In this document: one piece after another, positions 21,580 to 30,509 of the stretch
How positions within the stretch are numbered: position 1 is the stretch's first letter
Layout: each line of letters begins with the position of its first letter
From: Candidatus Venteria ishoeyi
GTDB lineage: Bacteria > Pseudomonadota > Gammaproteobacteria > Beggiatoales > Beggiatoaceae
NCBI RefSeq assembly: GCF_030378065.1
Contig: NZ_JAUCGJ010000050.1
Location: 1 to 35,039, forward strand
Direction: 5' to 3'
Length of the DNA stretch: 35,039 nt
Made by a program: the position numbers and the translations under genes
The notes under the pieces: model-generated
The model's input: only the letters and a program-made list of their open reading frames with translations
Databases searched by the model: none
What the model was told of the DNA's origin: nothing

Positions 21580-22972
21580 AATTGGCAGAAATTCGCCCTG
21601 TCCTTGTGGCAGTGGCAAGAAGTACAAAAAATGTTGTCTGGGTCGGGACGAGGAAAAACAACAGCTGGAAAATAACCCCGACAGCCTGTTTGAAGAGGTG
21701 CCGGAAGAAGAGGTGCCGGAAGAAGATGAGTGGACAGATGATTGGGAGGACGACTGGGAAGATCATGGGGAAGATGATGATGAGGAGGAGGTGGGTGATG
21801 CTGACGAAAAAACAGCGCATTCGCCACAGCAAACGGTTAATCTTAAAAAAGTTGATAAGAGCACCCCTGAGATTGATGAAGACCAGCAACAAATTGTTGA
21901 CCAATGGTGGGCGCAGCTTGAGGACTATGATGACCCGGAAGCCCAGATAAAACATCTGGAAAGCTTCATGAATCAGCATCCAGCATTACTGGAAAATCTG
22001 GAGCCGGTAGAAATGTTACTGGATCTTGAACCTGCATTATCCAAGCAGGGTAAAGTCGAGACTTATATCGCTGCTTTAGAACGCTTGAATCTTGAGTTTC
22101 CAAAAGTTTACCTAAAAGAATTTGCTTATCTGGATCCAACGATGATTCAGTACCTGGTCACGCAGCAACGTTTTGATGAGGTTCCTGCTTACCTGGAGCG
22201 GTTTAAGGAATATGGTGCCAGTGAGGTTGATATGCTGTTCCCCTTGCTGGAATTTCTCCGAGCCAACGATTGTACGGATTGGGTCGCGGACGTGACGCAC
22301 GCAACCTATGATGCCGTGACACATTCCTCAGAAATCTTCAATGGCGACTCCATTTTGGAACCTTTGTTGATGACTTATTATGCGCCTTATCTGGATAAGG
22401 CTTATGCAGCAGCGGATTTACGCGAGCTAAGTCATACCCTGGGACAATTAAATATTGATTTTAAGGATGGCTTTCTGGAACCGGAAGGTCTGGAACAGTA
22501 TTTTCAGGATATCCTGGAACCTCTGGATGCAGCCTTTTTTAATACGTTCGCTAGTGAAGACAACATTTATGTTTATTACGCCCGCGTTGAACAGAATTTC
22601 ATGGGTTATTTACACCGTGAAAAAGGCATCGGCTGGATTAAGGCGGAATATTACCAGGAACTGGTACAGCGCTATATCAATACGATTACCCCTGATGGCA
22701 AACGCCCGAAACACCCCTTTATTTTTACCAAAACACTGACTGAGCAAACCATCTCCAAGACTTGTAAGGATCTCTTTTCTCTGGATGTAACCCGCAGCTT
22801 ATCCATGTTCAGCGCCTTGTATTGGTTTGCCGAATATCTAGCGCAGTACAATGCCATACGCGAAGATGAGTGTGCGGATATTCAATCCTGGTTAAGAGAA
22901 TGGCGCGATCAACTGTGGCCGGAGTTTTTGAAATCTGATATTGCTGCAACTGCATTTCAGGACTTTCCCTAA
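21572..22972 (+). CDS. SEC-C motif protein with acidic linker and helical C-terminal region
   Basis: A 466-residue protein. The N-terminal zinc motif PCPCGSGKKYKKCC (C10, C12, C21, C22) is the SEC-C motif found at the end of SecA and in many small proteins. Residues about 38-70 form a very acidic tract with short repeats (EEVPEEEVPEEDEW, DDWEDDWED). The rest is helical, with helix pairs such as QRFDEVPAYLERFKEYG, and is not recognised. It starts inside the ferritin gene. Its stop codon TAA is also the left flanking repeat of an inserted small element at 22973, so the original 3' end may be preserved only because the target duplication supplies TAA. Confidence 0.75.
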   Translation: MSKIGRNSPCPCGSGKKYKKCCLGRDEEKQQLENNPDSLFEEVPEEEVPEEDEWTDDWEDDWEDHGEDDDEEEVGDADEKTAHSPQQTVNLKKVDKSTPEIDEDQQQIVDQWWAQLEDYDDPEAQIKHLESFMNQHPALLENLEPVEMLLDLEPALSKQGKVETYIAALERLNLEFPKVYLKEFAYLDPTMIQYLVTQQRFDEVPAYLERFKEYGASEVDMLFPLLEFLRANDCTDWVADVTHATYDAVTHSSEIFNGDSILEPLLMTYYAPYLDKAYAAADLRELSHTLGQLNIDFKDGFLEPEGLEQYFQDILEPLDAAFFNTFASEDNIYVYYARVEQNFMGYLHREKGIGWIKAEYYQELVQRYINTITPDGKRPKHPFIFTKTLTEQTISKTCKDLFSLDVTRSLSMFSALYWFAEYLAQYNAIREDECADIQSWLREWRDQLWPEFLKSDIAATAFQDFP

Positions 22973-23074
22973 GAGGTTGTCCGAGAATAGCAAAATCAGT
23001 GATTTCTCTAAAATTAACTCATTACTTATCAATGAGTTAAGATTTTTTAAAAAACTGAGTTCTCAGGCAGCCTC
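22973..23074. mobile_element. Small inverted-repeat element, family 1, copy 2 (102 bp)
   Basis: Left end GAGGTTGTCCGAGAA and right end TTCTCAGGCAGCCTC match copy 1 (8203-8310), with the same AACTCATT/AATGAGTT inner hairpin. Flanks are CTAA on the left, which contains the stop codon of the SEC-C gene, and CCAG on the right, so the target repeat has decayed or was never exact. Confidence 0.75.
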
Positions 23075-23112
23075 CCAGGAGAGAAACAATCTGACTCCCC
23101 AATTATTTTTTG

Positions 23113-23202
23113 CCGCAGAATACGCGGAAAACACAGAAAAAAACCTAAAGTTAATCCATTCCGCGTATTTCAGCGAATTCCGCAGCGAATTCCGCAGCGA
23201 AA
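23113..23202. repeat. Inverted and tandem short repeats before the kinase gene
   Basis: CCGCAGAATACGCGGAA (23113-23129) faces TTCCGCGTATTTCAGCG (23159-23175) as an imperfect inverted repeat. The 12-base unit AGCGAATTCCGC then occurs twice plus a partial third (23172-23202). This could be a terminator for the upstream operon or part of the kinase leader. Confidence 0.5.
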
Positions 23203-23246
23203 TCTACAATGAGGGTTTGAACGGTTACATTTAAAGGAATCATCAT

Positions 23247-26200
23247 ATGCGCGGTATCCATTTCAAATTAAAAACCAAACTGATATTTCTCACCCTGACG
23301 GCTGCAATATTGCCAGTGTTGGCGGTCGGGCTGTGGAGTGTATCGGTTGCCACTGATTCTCTGGTGGCTGGCACTTATGCCCAGTTGGAAGCCGCTGCAA
23401 TGAGCCGTAAAGCAGAACTGGAGCGCTTATTTCGTAATTTTTCTGAAAGTGCGATATTTGCCGCTTCATTGCCCTCGGTCTACGATTATTTCGATAAATT
23501 TGAGGCCATTGGCCTTGACCCTGATTTGGGTTTTGCCAGTACCAAGTATCAGACCGCCCTGCAAGACTATGCACCCGTTTTGAAAAATCATACAATAAAT
23601 TTTCAGGATTTATATCTGATTACAAACAGCGGTGATATTGTGTATTCCGCGCAGCAGGGTGAAAACTTCGGCAAGAACCTGAAAAAAGATCCTGAACTTG
23701 CCAGCACCGGTCTGGCCCGCGCATATCAACGCGCCCTGGCAGAACAACAAGCCATATTCGAGGATTTTTCTCTGTACCCATCGCTTAAAGGCGTGCCTGC
23801 CGCATTTTTTGCGCTCCCCCTGGAAGTTGGTAAAACCGCCAAGGGCGGGATTCTGATCGTGCGAATTGACACAGAAAAAATCAATCAACTGACACATGAA
23901 GCCATTAGTTTGAGTGAAACCTCAGAAGCTTATCTGGTGGGGCCGGACTATAAGCTGCGTTCAGGTCATCAAGATGCTGGCATCAGCCTGAAAACTTCAC
24001 TTATCAGTAAAATCGAAGCAAATGGGAAAAGCAGAAGCCTAATCAGTCGGGCGCTGCAAGGGGAATCTGGCAGGCAAATCACCTCCGACTGGGATAATGA
24101 ACATCCGGTTGCAGCAGTGTTCATGCCAATGAAAGCCTTTGATCAGACTTGGGCCTTGATGGTAGAAATTCACGAATATGAGATGCGCGGCCCGGTTATT
24201 CATTTCATTAAGCAGGTTTCCAGCGTTGGTGTCGGTATGTTTATCCTGGTGTTATTACTGGGCAGTGCCGTAACCTACAATATTTTACGCCAATTAGGCG
24301 GCGATCCAATGCTGATTCAGCAATTGGCGCACAATATTGCCAAGGGGAATTTGCACACCATTACAGCCAGCAGCAACAAGGATAGCGTCTATACGGCTAT
24401 GCAGGAAATGATGCAAAGCCTGCACGGTATTATTCAAGTCTCCGGACACGCATTAAGCAGCCTCGCACAGGGCGATCTTAAAGCGCGTATTGATGCTAAT
24501 GCCGGTTTTGTTGGTGATTTTGCGCTAACCCGCGCAGCTACCAATGACATGGTGAAAAATCTGCGAGAGATTATTATTGAAACCAATACCGTGTTGCGTA
24601 AGCTCGCGCAAGGTGAGCGTCAGATTGAAGTGGTTGGCAGGTTTCCCGGTGATTTTGTTGAGATTAAAAATGCCCTGGAGGACAGCATAGCCAAACTTGC
24701 GCAGGCAACAGCAGAAAATGAACGCCAGAACTGGCTGAAAACAGGGCAGGCACAGTTGAACGAACGTTTGCGCGGAGAGCAGGATATTCGTACTTTGGCA
24801 AAAAATAGTATTGATTTTCTGGTCACTTATCTTGATCTGCAAATTGGCTTGTTTTACGTGATTGAAAAAGATGATGACAGTCAAAGTTATTTGCGGGTTG
24901 CTGCGGATTACGGCTATCTGCATGATGATAACAGTCATGCACATAAATTTTATATCGGCGAAGGACTGGTGGGGCAGGCGGTATTGGAACGCAAGCCGAT
25001 TGTACGTCATCACAGCCAGGAAGAATCCACCCGCATCAACCAATCTGGCCTGGCTCAGGTGATACTCAGTGAAGTCATGTTGCTGCCATTTTTATATGAA
25101 GATACGGTTAAAGGTGTTATTGAGCTGGGTTCAAATAACAATTTCAGCAGCTTGCAGCGTGACTTTCTGCTACAAGCCATGCCCAGTATCGCTATTGCCT
25201 TGAATGCCTCTGAATCACGTAGCCGCACTCAGGAGTTGCTGGAACAAAGCCAGACGCAGTCCGAGGAGTTGCAAGCTCAGCAGGTGGAAATGCAGCACAC
25301 CAATGAAGAATTGCAAAGTCAAACTGAAGAGTTACAAGCGCAGCAGGAAGAGCTCAGCCAAGCCAATGAAACTTTAGAAAGACGTGGTAGGGAAATGGAG
25401 CGCCAGCAACAAGCGGTGGAAGAAAAGAATGCAGAATTAGAAGAAGCGCGGATAACCATTCAAAGCAAAGCAGAAGATCTGGAACTGGCCAGTAAATACA
25501 AATCTGAATTTCTGGCGAATATGTCGCATGAACTGCGTACCCCGCTTAACAGTCTGCTGATTCTTGCACAATTACTGGAAACGAATAAAGATGGCAATCT
25601 GACGGATAAACAAATTGAATGCGCACATACCATACACGGTGCAGGCAATGACTTGCTGGCCTTGATTAATGAGATTCTTGATTTATCCAAAGTTGAAGCG
25701 GGTAAGGTTGATATGCATCCAGAAAAACTTAAGCTGGATAAGATCATTACAACGCTGGAGCAAAAATTTCGCCATGTGGCTGAAAATAAATGCCTGTATT
25801 TTAATATGCAAAAGGCAAATAAGCTGCCCGAGTTCATTCATACTGATCCACAACGTTTACATCAGATTATTAACAACCTGCTCTCCAATGCTTTCAAATT
25901 TACGGCACAAGGCGGTATTACGCTCGATATGCGCCGCCCTGATACTGATGAGGATTTATCCCGCAGTGGTTTGAATCCTGCTGAAACGATTGTATTTAGC
26001 GTTGCTGATACGGGTATCGGCATTCCTAGGGAAAAACAAAAAGTCATTTTTGAAGCCTTTCAACAGGCTGATGGTTCTACCAGTAGACGTTTTGGTGGTA
26101 CCGGGCTGGGTTTATCAATTTCCCGGCAATTGGTACAGTTAATGGGGGGAGAAATTCAAATCCACAGCAAGGAAAACGCAGGCAGCCGGTTTATCATTTA

Positions 26201-27557
26201 CCTGCCGGAAGAAATTGCCCGAACTGATTTAAACCAAGGCGATGGCGATGACAATGCCATTGCTTCTGTTTCACCCATTGAATCAGCATATCAGGCGACC
26301 CCAGAGGCTGAGGCAACACCCATCTTCACGCCTGAACCCCAGGAAAACTACATCATTGATGATCGACAGCAGTTAAGTGATGAGGATAAAAGCCTGTTGA
26401 TTATTGAAGATGACCATGCTTTTGCAAAAACCCTGATGAATTTAGCCCAGGAAAAAGACTTTAAGTGCCTGCTTGCTGAAGATGGCAGGGAAGGGTTGAT
26501 ACTGGCAGAAGAATTTAAACCCAGTGCCATTATGCTGGATGTGGGTTTGCCACAGGTTGATGGCTGGACGGTGATGGAAAAACTCAAAGACAATCCCAGT
26601 ACCCGCCATATTCCAGTGCATTTTGTCTCCGGCGGCGATGACCACCAGGAAGCACGCAAAATGGGCGCGGTGGGTTATGCAATCAAGCCTGTGAGTATGG
26701 GTGATTTAAGTGAAGTGTTCAAAAAAATTGAGTATTTTATTAACAAAACCGTGAAAGATTTATTACTGGTAACCGACAGTGAACAACATGCTCAGAACGT
26801 GCTGGAGGTCATCAGTAATGCCCAGGTGAATTGTACCCAGGCGAATACCCAGCAAGATGCTTTAAGGCTGCTGTGTAGTAAGGAATATGAGTGTATTGTA
26901 TTAGATATCAGTGTGGAACACGATACGGGAATGCAGTTGCTGGAACAGCTCAGCGATGATGAAAAATTAATGCAAATGCCCATTATCATCTATACTGAAC
27001 GCCATTTAACAGAAGCTGAAGACAATGCTTTGCAACAGTATAGGAATAGTCTGAATATTAAAGCGGTGCGCTCTCCTGAACGACTACTGGATGAAGCGAC
27101 TTTATTTCTGCATGGCATTAATGCAAAACTACCAGAAGCACAACGTAATATGTTGCGTATGGTGCATGATAAAGAAGCCATTTTAAGCCAGAAAAAAGTA
27201 CTGGTTATTGATGATGATGTGCGTAATAGCTTTGCCATAACCGTCGCTTTGGAAGCTAAGGGCATGAATGTGATTATGGCACCCAATGGCAAAGATGGCT
27301 TGAAGCAATTGGATGATAACCCGGATACGGCGCTGGTACTCATGGATATTATGATGCCGGAAATGGATGGTTATGAAACCATGCGCGAAATCCGCACAAA
27401 AAACCATTATCGCAAACTACCCATTATTGCGTTAACGGCGAAAGCCATGAAAGGTGATCGTATTAAATGTATTGAAGCGGGAGCCAGTGATTATCTGGCC
27501 AAGCCGGTAGAGACGGATAAATTATTATCTTTATTGCGGGTGTGGCTGTATCAGTAA
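23247..27557 (+). CDS. Hybrid sensor histidine kinase with GAF domain and three receivers
   Basis: A 1436-residue membrane sensor. Start ATG 23247 has AAAGGAA 7-13 bases upstream. Order: TM1 (about 12-32), a large periplasmic sensor of probable Cache type (to about 322), TM2 (VGVGMFILVLLLGSAVTYN, about 327-346), a HAMP region that appears repeated (to about 470), GAF (about 510-660), a Gln/Glu-rich coiled coil (about 665-750), HisKA with H760 in MSHELRTPLN, an ATPase domain with NNLLSNAFKFT, DTGIGIP and GGTGLGL, then REC1 (D near 1097, LDVGLPQVDGW), REC2 (D near 1219, LDISVEHDTG, diverged) and REC3 (D near 1365, MDIMMPEMDGYE, ending in YLAKPV). There is no HPt or output domain, so it must pass phosphate to other proteins. 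No partner regulator is adjacent. Its TAA stop coincides with the target repeat of an inserted element. Confidence 0.9.
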   Translation: MRGIHFKLKTKLIFLTLTAAILPVLAVGLWSVSVATDSLVAGTYAQLEAAAMSRKAELERLFRNFSESAIFAASLPSVYDYFDKFEAIGLDPDLGFASTKYQTALQDYAPVLKNHTINFQDLYLITNSGDIVYSAQQGENFGKNLKKDPELASTGLARAYQRALAEQQAIFEDFSLYPSLKGVPAAFFALPLEVGKTAKGGILIVRIDTEKINQLTHEAISLSETSEAYLVGPDYKLRSGHQDAGISLKTSLISKIEANGKSRSLISRALQGESGRQITSDWDNEHPVAAVFMPMKAFDQTWALMVEIHEYEMRGPVIHFIKQVSSVGVGMFILVLLLGSAVTYNILRQLGGDPMLIQQLAHNIAKGNLHTITASSNKDSVYTAMQEMMQSLHGIIQVSGHALSSLAQGDLKARIDANAGFVGDFALTRAATNDMVKNLREIIIETNTVLRKLAQGERQIEVVGRFPGDFVEIKNALEDSIAKLAQATAENERQNWLKTGQAQLNERLRGEQDIRTLAKNSIDFLVTYLDLQIGLFYVIEKDDDSQSYLRVAADYGYLHDDNSHAHKFYIGEGLVGQAVLERKPIVRHHSQEESTRINQSGLAQVILSEVMLLPFLYEDTVKGVIELGSNNNFSSLQRDFLLQAMPSIAIALNASESRSRTQELLEQSQTQSEELQAQQVEMQHTNEELQSQTEELQAQQEELSQANETLERRGREMERQQQAVEEKNAELEEARITIQSKAEDLELASKYKSEFLANMSHELRTPLNSLLILAQLLETNKDGNLTDKQIECAHTIHGAGNDLLALINEILDLSKVEAGKVDMHPEKLKLDKIITTLEQKFRHVAENKCLYFNMQKANKLPEFIHTDPQRLHQIINNLLSNAFKFTAQGGITLDMRRPDTDEDLSRSGLNPAETIVFSVADTGIGIPREKQKVIFEAFQQADGSTSRRFGGTGLGLSISRQLVQLMGGEIQIHSKENAGSRFIIYLPEEIARTDLNQGDGDDNAIASVSPIESAYQATPEAEATPIFTPEPQENYIIDDRQQLSDEDKSLLIIEDDHAFAKTLMNLAQEKDFKCLLAEDGREGLILAEEFKPSAIMLDVGLPQVDGWTVMEKLKDNPSTRHIPVHFVSGGDDHQEARKMGAVGYAIKPVSMGDLSEVFKKIEYFINKTVKDLLLVTDSEQHAQNVLEVISNAQVNCTQANTQQDALRLLCSKEYECIVLDISVEHDTGMQLLEQLSDDEKLMQMPIIIYTERHLTEAEDNALQQYRNSLNIKAVRSPERLLDEATLFLHGINAKLPEAQRNMLRMVHDKEAILSQKKVLVIDDDVRNSFAITVALEAKGMNVIMAPNGKDGLKQLDDNPDTALVLMDIMMPEMDGYETMREIRTKNHYRKLPIIALTAKAMKGDRIKCIEAGASDYLAKPVETDKLLSLLRVWLYQ

Positions 27558-27715
27558 GGAGTGAGGATAAAATAAATACAGAAACCGGGCGCAGGATTTT
27601 TATTCATTTTCAAGGCCTGAAAACAGGCGCATAGCAAGCTATGTAACTGTTTTCATAACGCAGAAAACGGAGAAAAAGGCCAGCCTGGTTTCGGGAATTA
27701 TAAAATCCTCGTTCC
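27558..27715 (+). mobile_element. Small inverted-repeat element, family 2, copy 3 (158 bp)
   Basis: Same 158-bp element as at 8375 and 17711, with ends GGAGTGAG and CTCGTTCC. It is flanked by TAA at 27555-27557, which is the kinase stop codon, and TAA at 27716-27718. It fills most of the gap between the kinase and the next gene and places its nested hairpin right after the kinase stop. Confidence 0.85.
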
Positions 27716-27757
27716 TAAACTTGTTTATTACTTCGGGATACCGGATAATTTTAGATT

Positions 27758-29497
27758 ATGTCTGTTAAGAAAAAAACTACTTCCCCACATTTTAAACATC
27801 AATATGTTTTTACGCCGGTACCACGCCGCCAGCAAAAGCCTAAATCCCATTTGGGTTTATGGTTATTACTTCTGGTGTTGGTAGCAGGTAGCGCCGGTGC
27901 CTGGTTTGCCTGGCGGATGGAGATGCTACCGCTTGATTTGCTGTTTTCCTGGTTGCAACCTGAGGCTCAGAAAGAAACGCCTGTAACCGGTTCCAGCCAG
28001 TCCACACCTGCCAAAACAGTGCTTGCAACACCGCCAGCACAATCTCAAACTGATGCGCCAAAGCAAAATAAACCTGCTGCACCGCCGCCGATTAAGCCTG
28101 CAAAGCAACCAGGCATAGAAAAACCACCCGTGGTAGAAAAAACTGCGCCAGTACCCGTAGCGCAAAAAGTTACAGCCGCCAAAGAAATACAAGCAAAAAC
28201 CATTGAGCCAAGTCCGCTTGTGCTCAATGAGCCACCCGCAAAAATAGCCAAGCCCGGTAGAGAAACGCCACCGGCAAATACAGCGCAAGCACAGCCACCC
28301 GCAGAACCTGTATTGCCAATGGTCGCTCCGGCTAACAGTCAGGACAATCAGCCCCGGGTCGTTGCAGAAATTGCCGTGGCAGACAAACCGTTGCCCGTTG
28401 CGGCAAAACCGGGGACTTGGATATTATCACCACCTGAACCGACAGCAACCGAGACTGCTGCCGAAACTCAGCCAACGACGGTGGCTGATAAGCCGGTGAT
28501 TGCGGCAACGACAGAAATAACCGCAGAAACTGGCGAAGCACAAACAGTGCTCCCTGCAAGTCAGGAAATGGACGCGAAGGAAGTGATGCCAGCAACCATG
28601 CCTGTACCCTTGCAACAAGCGGAACAATTACTGGCGCAAGCAGAAAAACAGATACAGCGGATGCGCCTGACCTCACCCATAGGCGATAATGCCCAGGAAA
28701 CCTGGGAAACCTTATTGACATTAGATAAACAAAAAGCCAATACGGTATTTAATGCGATTATGCAAAAATATCTGGAACAAGGGCAAAAACAGATTGTCAA
28801 AGGCCGTTTTAAAGGTGCCAGGGAGACTTATGAAAAAATCAGGCACTTAAATACTCAAAACAATACGCCTCACCCCGTCCCTGAACAATTGCGTAAAGCC
28901 CTGATTCAAAGTCGGCTGAAAATCGCTAACAAACAAATGAAAAAAAGGCGTTATAGCACACCTAAAAATAACAACGCCTATGACAGCTATCAAGCGATAC
29001 TGGCTTTTGATCCCAAAAATCGCAAGGCATTGGCGGGATTGAAAAAAATTGCAGATATTTATGCAACCTTAGCTGCCAGAAGCTTAAAAGACGGCAGTAT
29101 TAATGATGCGCGCTTATTAATTCAACGGGGACTGAAAGCGCGACCGAAACATAAAAGGCTGCTTGGTATCCAACGCACACTGAACCGACAACTCAAAGAT
29201 CCCATAGGCAGTCTGTTAACAAAGGCCAGTCAACAACTGAGCGCCAATCGTTTAACCTCACCACCCGGTAATAATGCCTATGAAACCTATCGCCAGATAC
29301 TGCAAAAAGCCCCGGACAATGACAAGGCCCACCAGGGGCTGCAACAGGTCGCGCAGCGTTATGTAACACTGGCCCAGAAAGAATTTGATAAGGGTGAGTT
29401 GCAACAGTGCATGGCTTTGCTCAATGAAGGGCTGGCCATTGCGCCAAATAACACCGCATTAGTACAGCTCAAGCAGCAGGTTTTACTGACTTATTAA
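27758..29497 (+). CDS. Membrane-anchored Pro/Ala-rich protein with three C-terminal repeats
   Basis: A 579-residue protein. A basic N-terminus is followed by one membrane helix (HLGLWLLLLVLVAGSAGAWF, about 30-52), a long Pro/Ala/Lys/Thr-rich tract (about 60-280) suited to spanning the periplasm, and three helical repeats of about 95-100 residues. The repeats are marked by MRLTSPIGDNAQETW (about 302), RRYSTPKNNNAYDSY (about 397) and NRLTSPPGNNAYETY (about 497), each continuing with QxIL, a proline-containing turn, and TPR-like helices. By family knowledge such R-L-T-x-P-x-x-N-A repeats occur in envelope TPR proteins and in some protein kinases. It could be a scaffold for envelope complexes. 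The ATG at 27758 has no clear ribosome-binding site. The preceding gap is an inserted element, so a link to the kinase gene is uncertain. Confidence 0.7.
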   Translation: MSVKKKTTSPHFKHQYVFTPVPRRQQKPKSHLGLWLLLLVLVAGSAGAWFAWRMEMLPLDLLFSWLQPEAQKETPVTGSSQSTPAKTVLATPPAQSQTDAPKQNKPAAPPPIKPAKQPGIEKPPVVEKTAPVPVAQKVTAAKEIQAKTIEPSPLVLNEPPAKIAKPGRETPPANTAQAQPPAEPVLPMVAPANSQDNQPRVVAEIAVADKPLPVAAKPGTWILSPPEPTATETAAETQPTTVADKPVIAATTEITAETGEAQTVLPASQEMDAKEVMPATMPVPLQQAEQLLAQAEKQIQRMRLTSPIGDNAQETWETLLTLDKQKANTVFNAIMQKYLEQGQKQIVKGRFKGARETYEKIRHLNTQNNTPHPVPEQLRKALIQSRLKIANKQMKKRRYSTPKNNNAYDSYQAILAFDPKNRKALAGLKKIADIYATLAARSLKDGSINDARLLIQRGLKARPKHKRLLGIQRTLNRQLKDPIGSLLTKASQQLSANRLTSPPGNNAYETYRQILQKAPDNDKAHQGLQQVAQRYVTLAQKEFDKGELQQCMALLNEGLAIAPNNTALVQLKQQVLLTY

Positions 29498-29640
29498 GGA
29501 ACGGTCAGTAAATAACTAATGTATTTAACGTGTCTTTTTATCCGTTGTTTTATTCCTTACTCAGATTATTGCACGTCATAACCATACCTGAAAAAAGGCA
29601 AACCGTGTATGATCAGCGCTTTTTAAAAGGAAAATAAACC

Positions 29641-30435
29641 ATGTCTGAAATGCGGACAGAAACCCCCTTAAATATCGCAGGTGTTGAATATAACTCCCGC
29701 TTATTGGTTGGTACCGGCAAATACAAAGATATGCAGGAAACTGACGAGGCGACGCAGGCCAGTGGTGCGCAAATCGTGACCATTGCCATTCGCCGCAGCA
29801 ATATCGGGCAAAATAAGGATGAGCCGAATTTACTGGATGTGATTTCTCCAGAAAAATACACCCTGCTGCCCAATACCGCAGGTTGTTATAACGTGGCTGA
29901 CGCCGTGCGCACCTGTAAACTGGCGCGGGAATTACTAGATGGTCATGATTTGGTTAAGCTGGAAGTATTAGGAGATGAGAAAACCTTATTCCCGGATATT
30001 ACCGCCACGCTGGAAGCTGCTGAAATTCTGGTGAAAGATAACTTCAAAGTCATGGTTTATACCAATGATGACCCGATTATTGCCAAGCGCCTGGAAGAAA
30101 TCGGTTGCGTGGCAGTAATGCCTTTAGCCGCGCCGATTGGCTCAGGTTTAGGCATCCGCAACCCGCTGAATATTTTGACCATCGTTGAAAATGCCAGCGT
30201 GCCAATTATTGTCGATGCTGGCGTAGGCACGGCTTCCGATGCTGCCGTGGCGATGGAATTAGGTTGTGACGGGGTGTTGATGAATACTGCAATCGCTGCT
30301 GCCAAACAGCCGGTATTAATGGCTTCAGCAATGAAAAAAGCCATAGAAGCCGGACGTGAAGCGTATCTGGCGGGACGTATGCCACGCAAACGTTATGCCA
30401 GTGCCTCTTCTCCTGTTGATGGCTTATTTTTCTAA
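29641..30435 (+). CDS. thiG: Thiazole synthase
   Basis: Cytoplasmic enzyme that forms the thiazole phosphate of thiamine from deoxyxylulose phosphate, dehydroglycine and ThiS thiocarboxylate. It has 264 residues, the usual size. The Schiff-base lysine is K106 in [45 protein letters not shown] and [12 protein letters not shown] are the phosphate- and substrate-binding motifs. GGAAAA lies upstream of ATG 29641. thiS, which usually sits directly before thiG, is not in the window, and the 143-base leader shows no TPP riboswitch pattern. The trhP gene follows 74 bases later on the same strand. Confidence 0.95.
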   Translation: MSEMRTETPLNIAGVEYNSRLLVGTGKYKDMQETDEATQASGAQIVTIAIRRSNIGQNKDEPNLLDVISPEKYTLLPNTAGCYNVADAVRTCKLARELLDGHDLVKLEVLGDEKTLFPDITATLEAAEILVKDNFKVMVYTNDDPIIAKRLEEIGCVAVMPLAAPIGSGLGIRNPLNILTIVENASVPIIVDAGVGTASDAAVAMELGCDGVLMNTAIAAAKQPVLMASAMKKAIEAGREAYLAGRMPRKRYASASSPVDGLFF

Positions 30436-30459
30436 GGATTAGCGTGAGGTGGAAGCGGT

Positions 30460-30482
30460 TTTCAGCCGTATAACGGCTGAAA
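30460..30482 (+). terminator. Hairpin between thiG and trhP
   Basis: TTTCAGCCG - TATAA - CGGCTGAAA, a perfect 9-bp stem. It could stabilise or partly terminate the thiG transcript; there is no T run. Confidence 0.4.
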
Positions 30483-30509
30483 GAAGCTTGCGCCGAACTC
30501 AGGTTAAAC

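Noticed and set aside
29498-29640. TPP riboswitch before thiG
   Set aside because: No CTGAGA box, no GAACCTGA-like segment and no matching stems were found in the leader.
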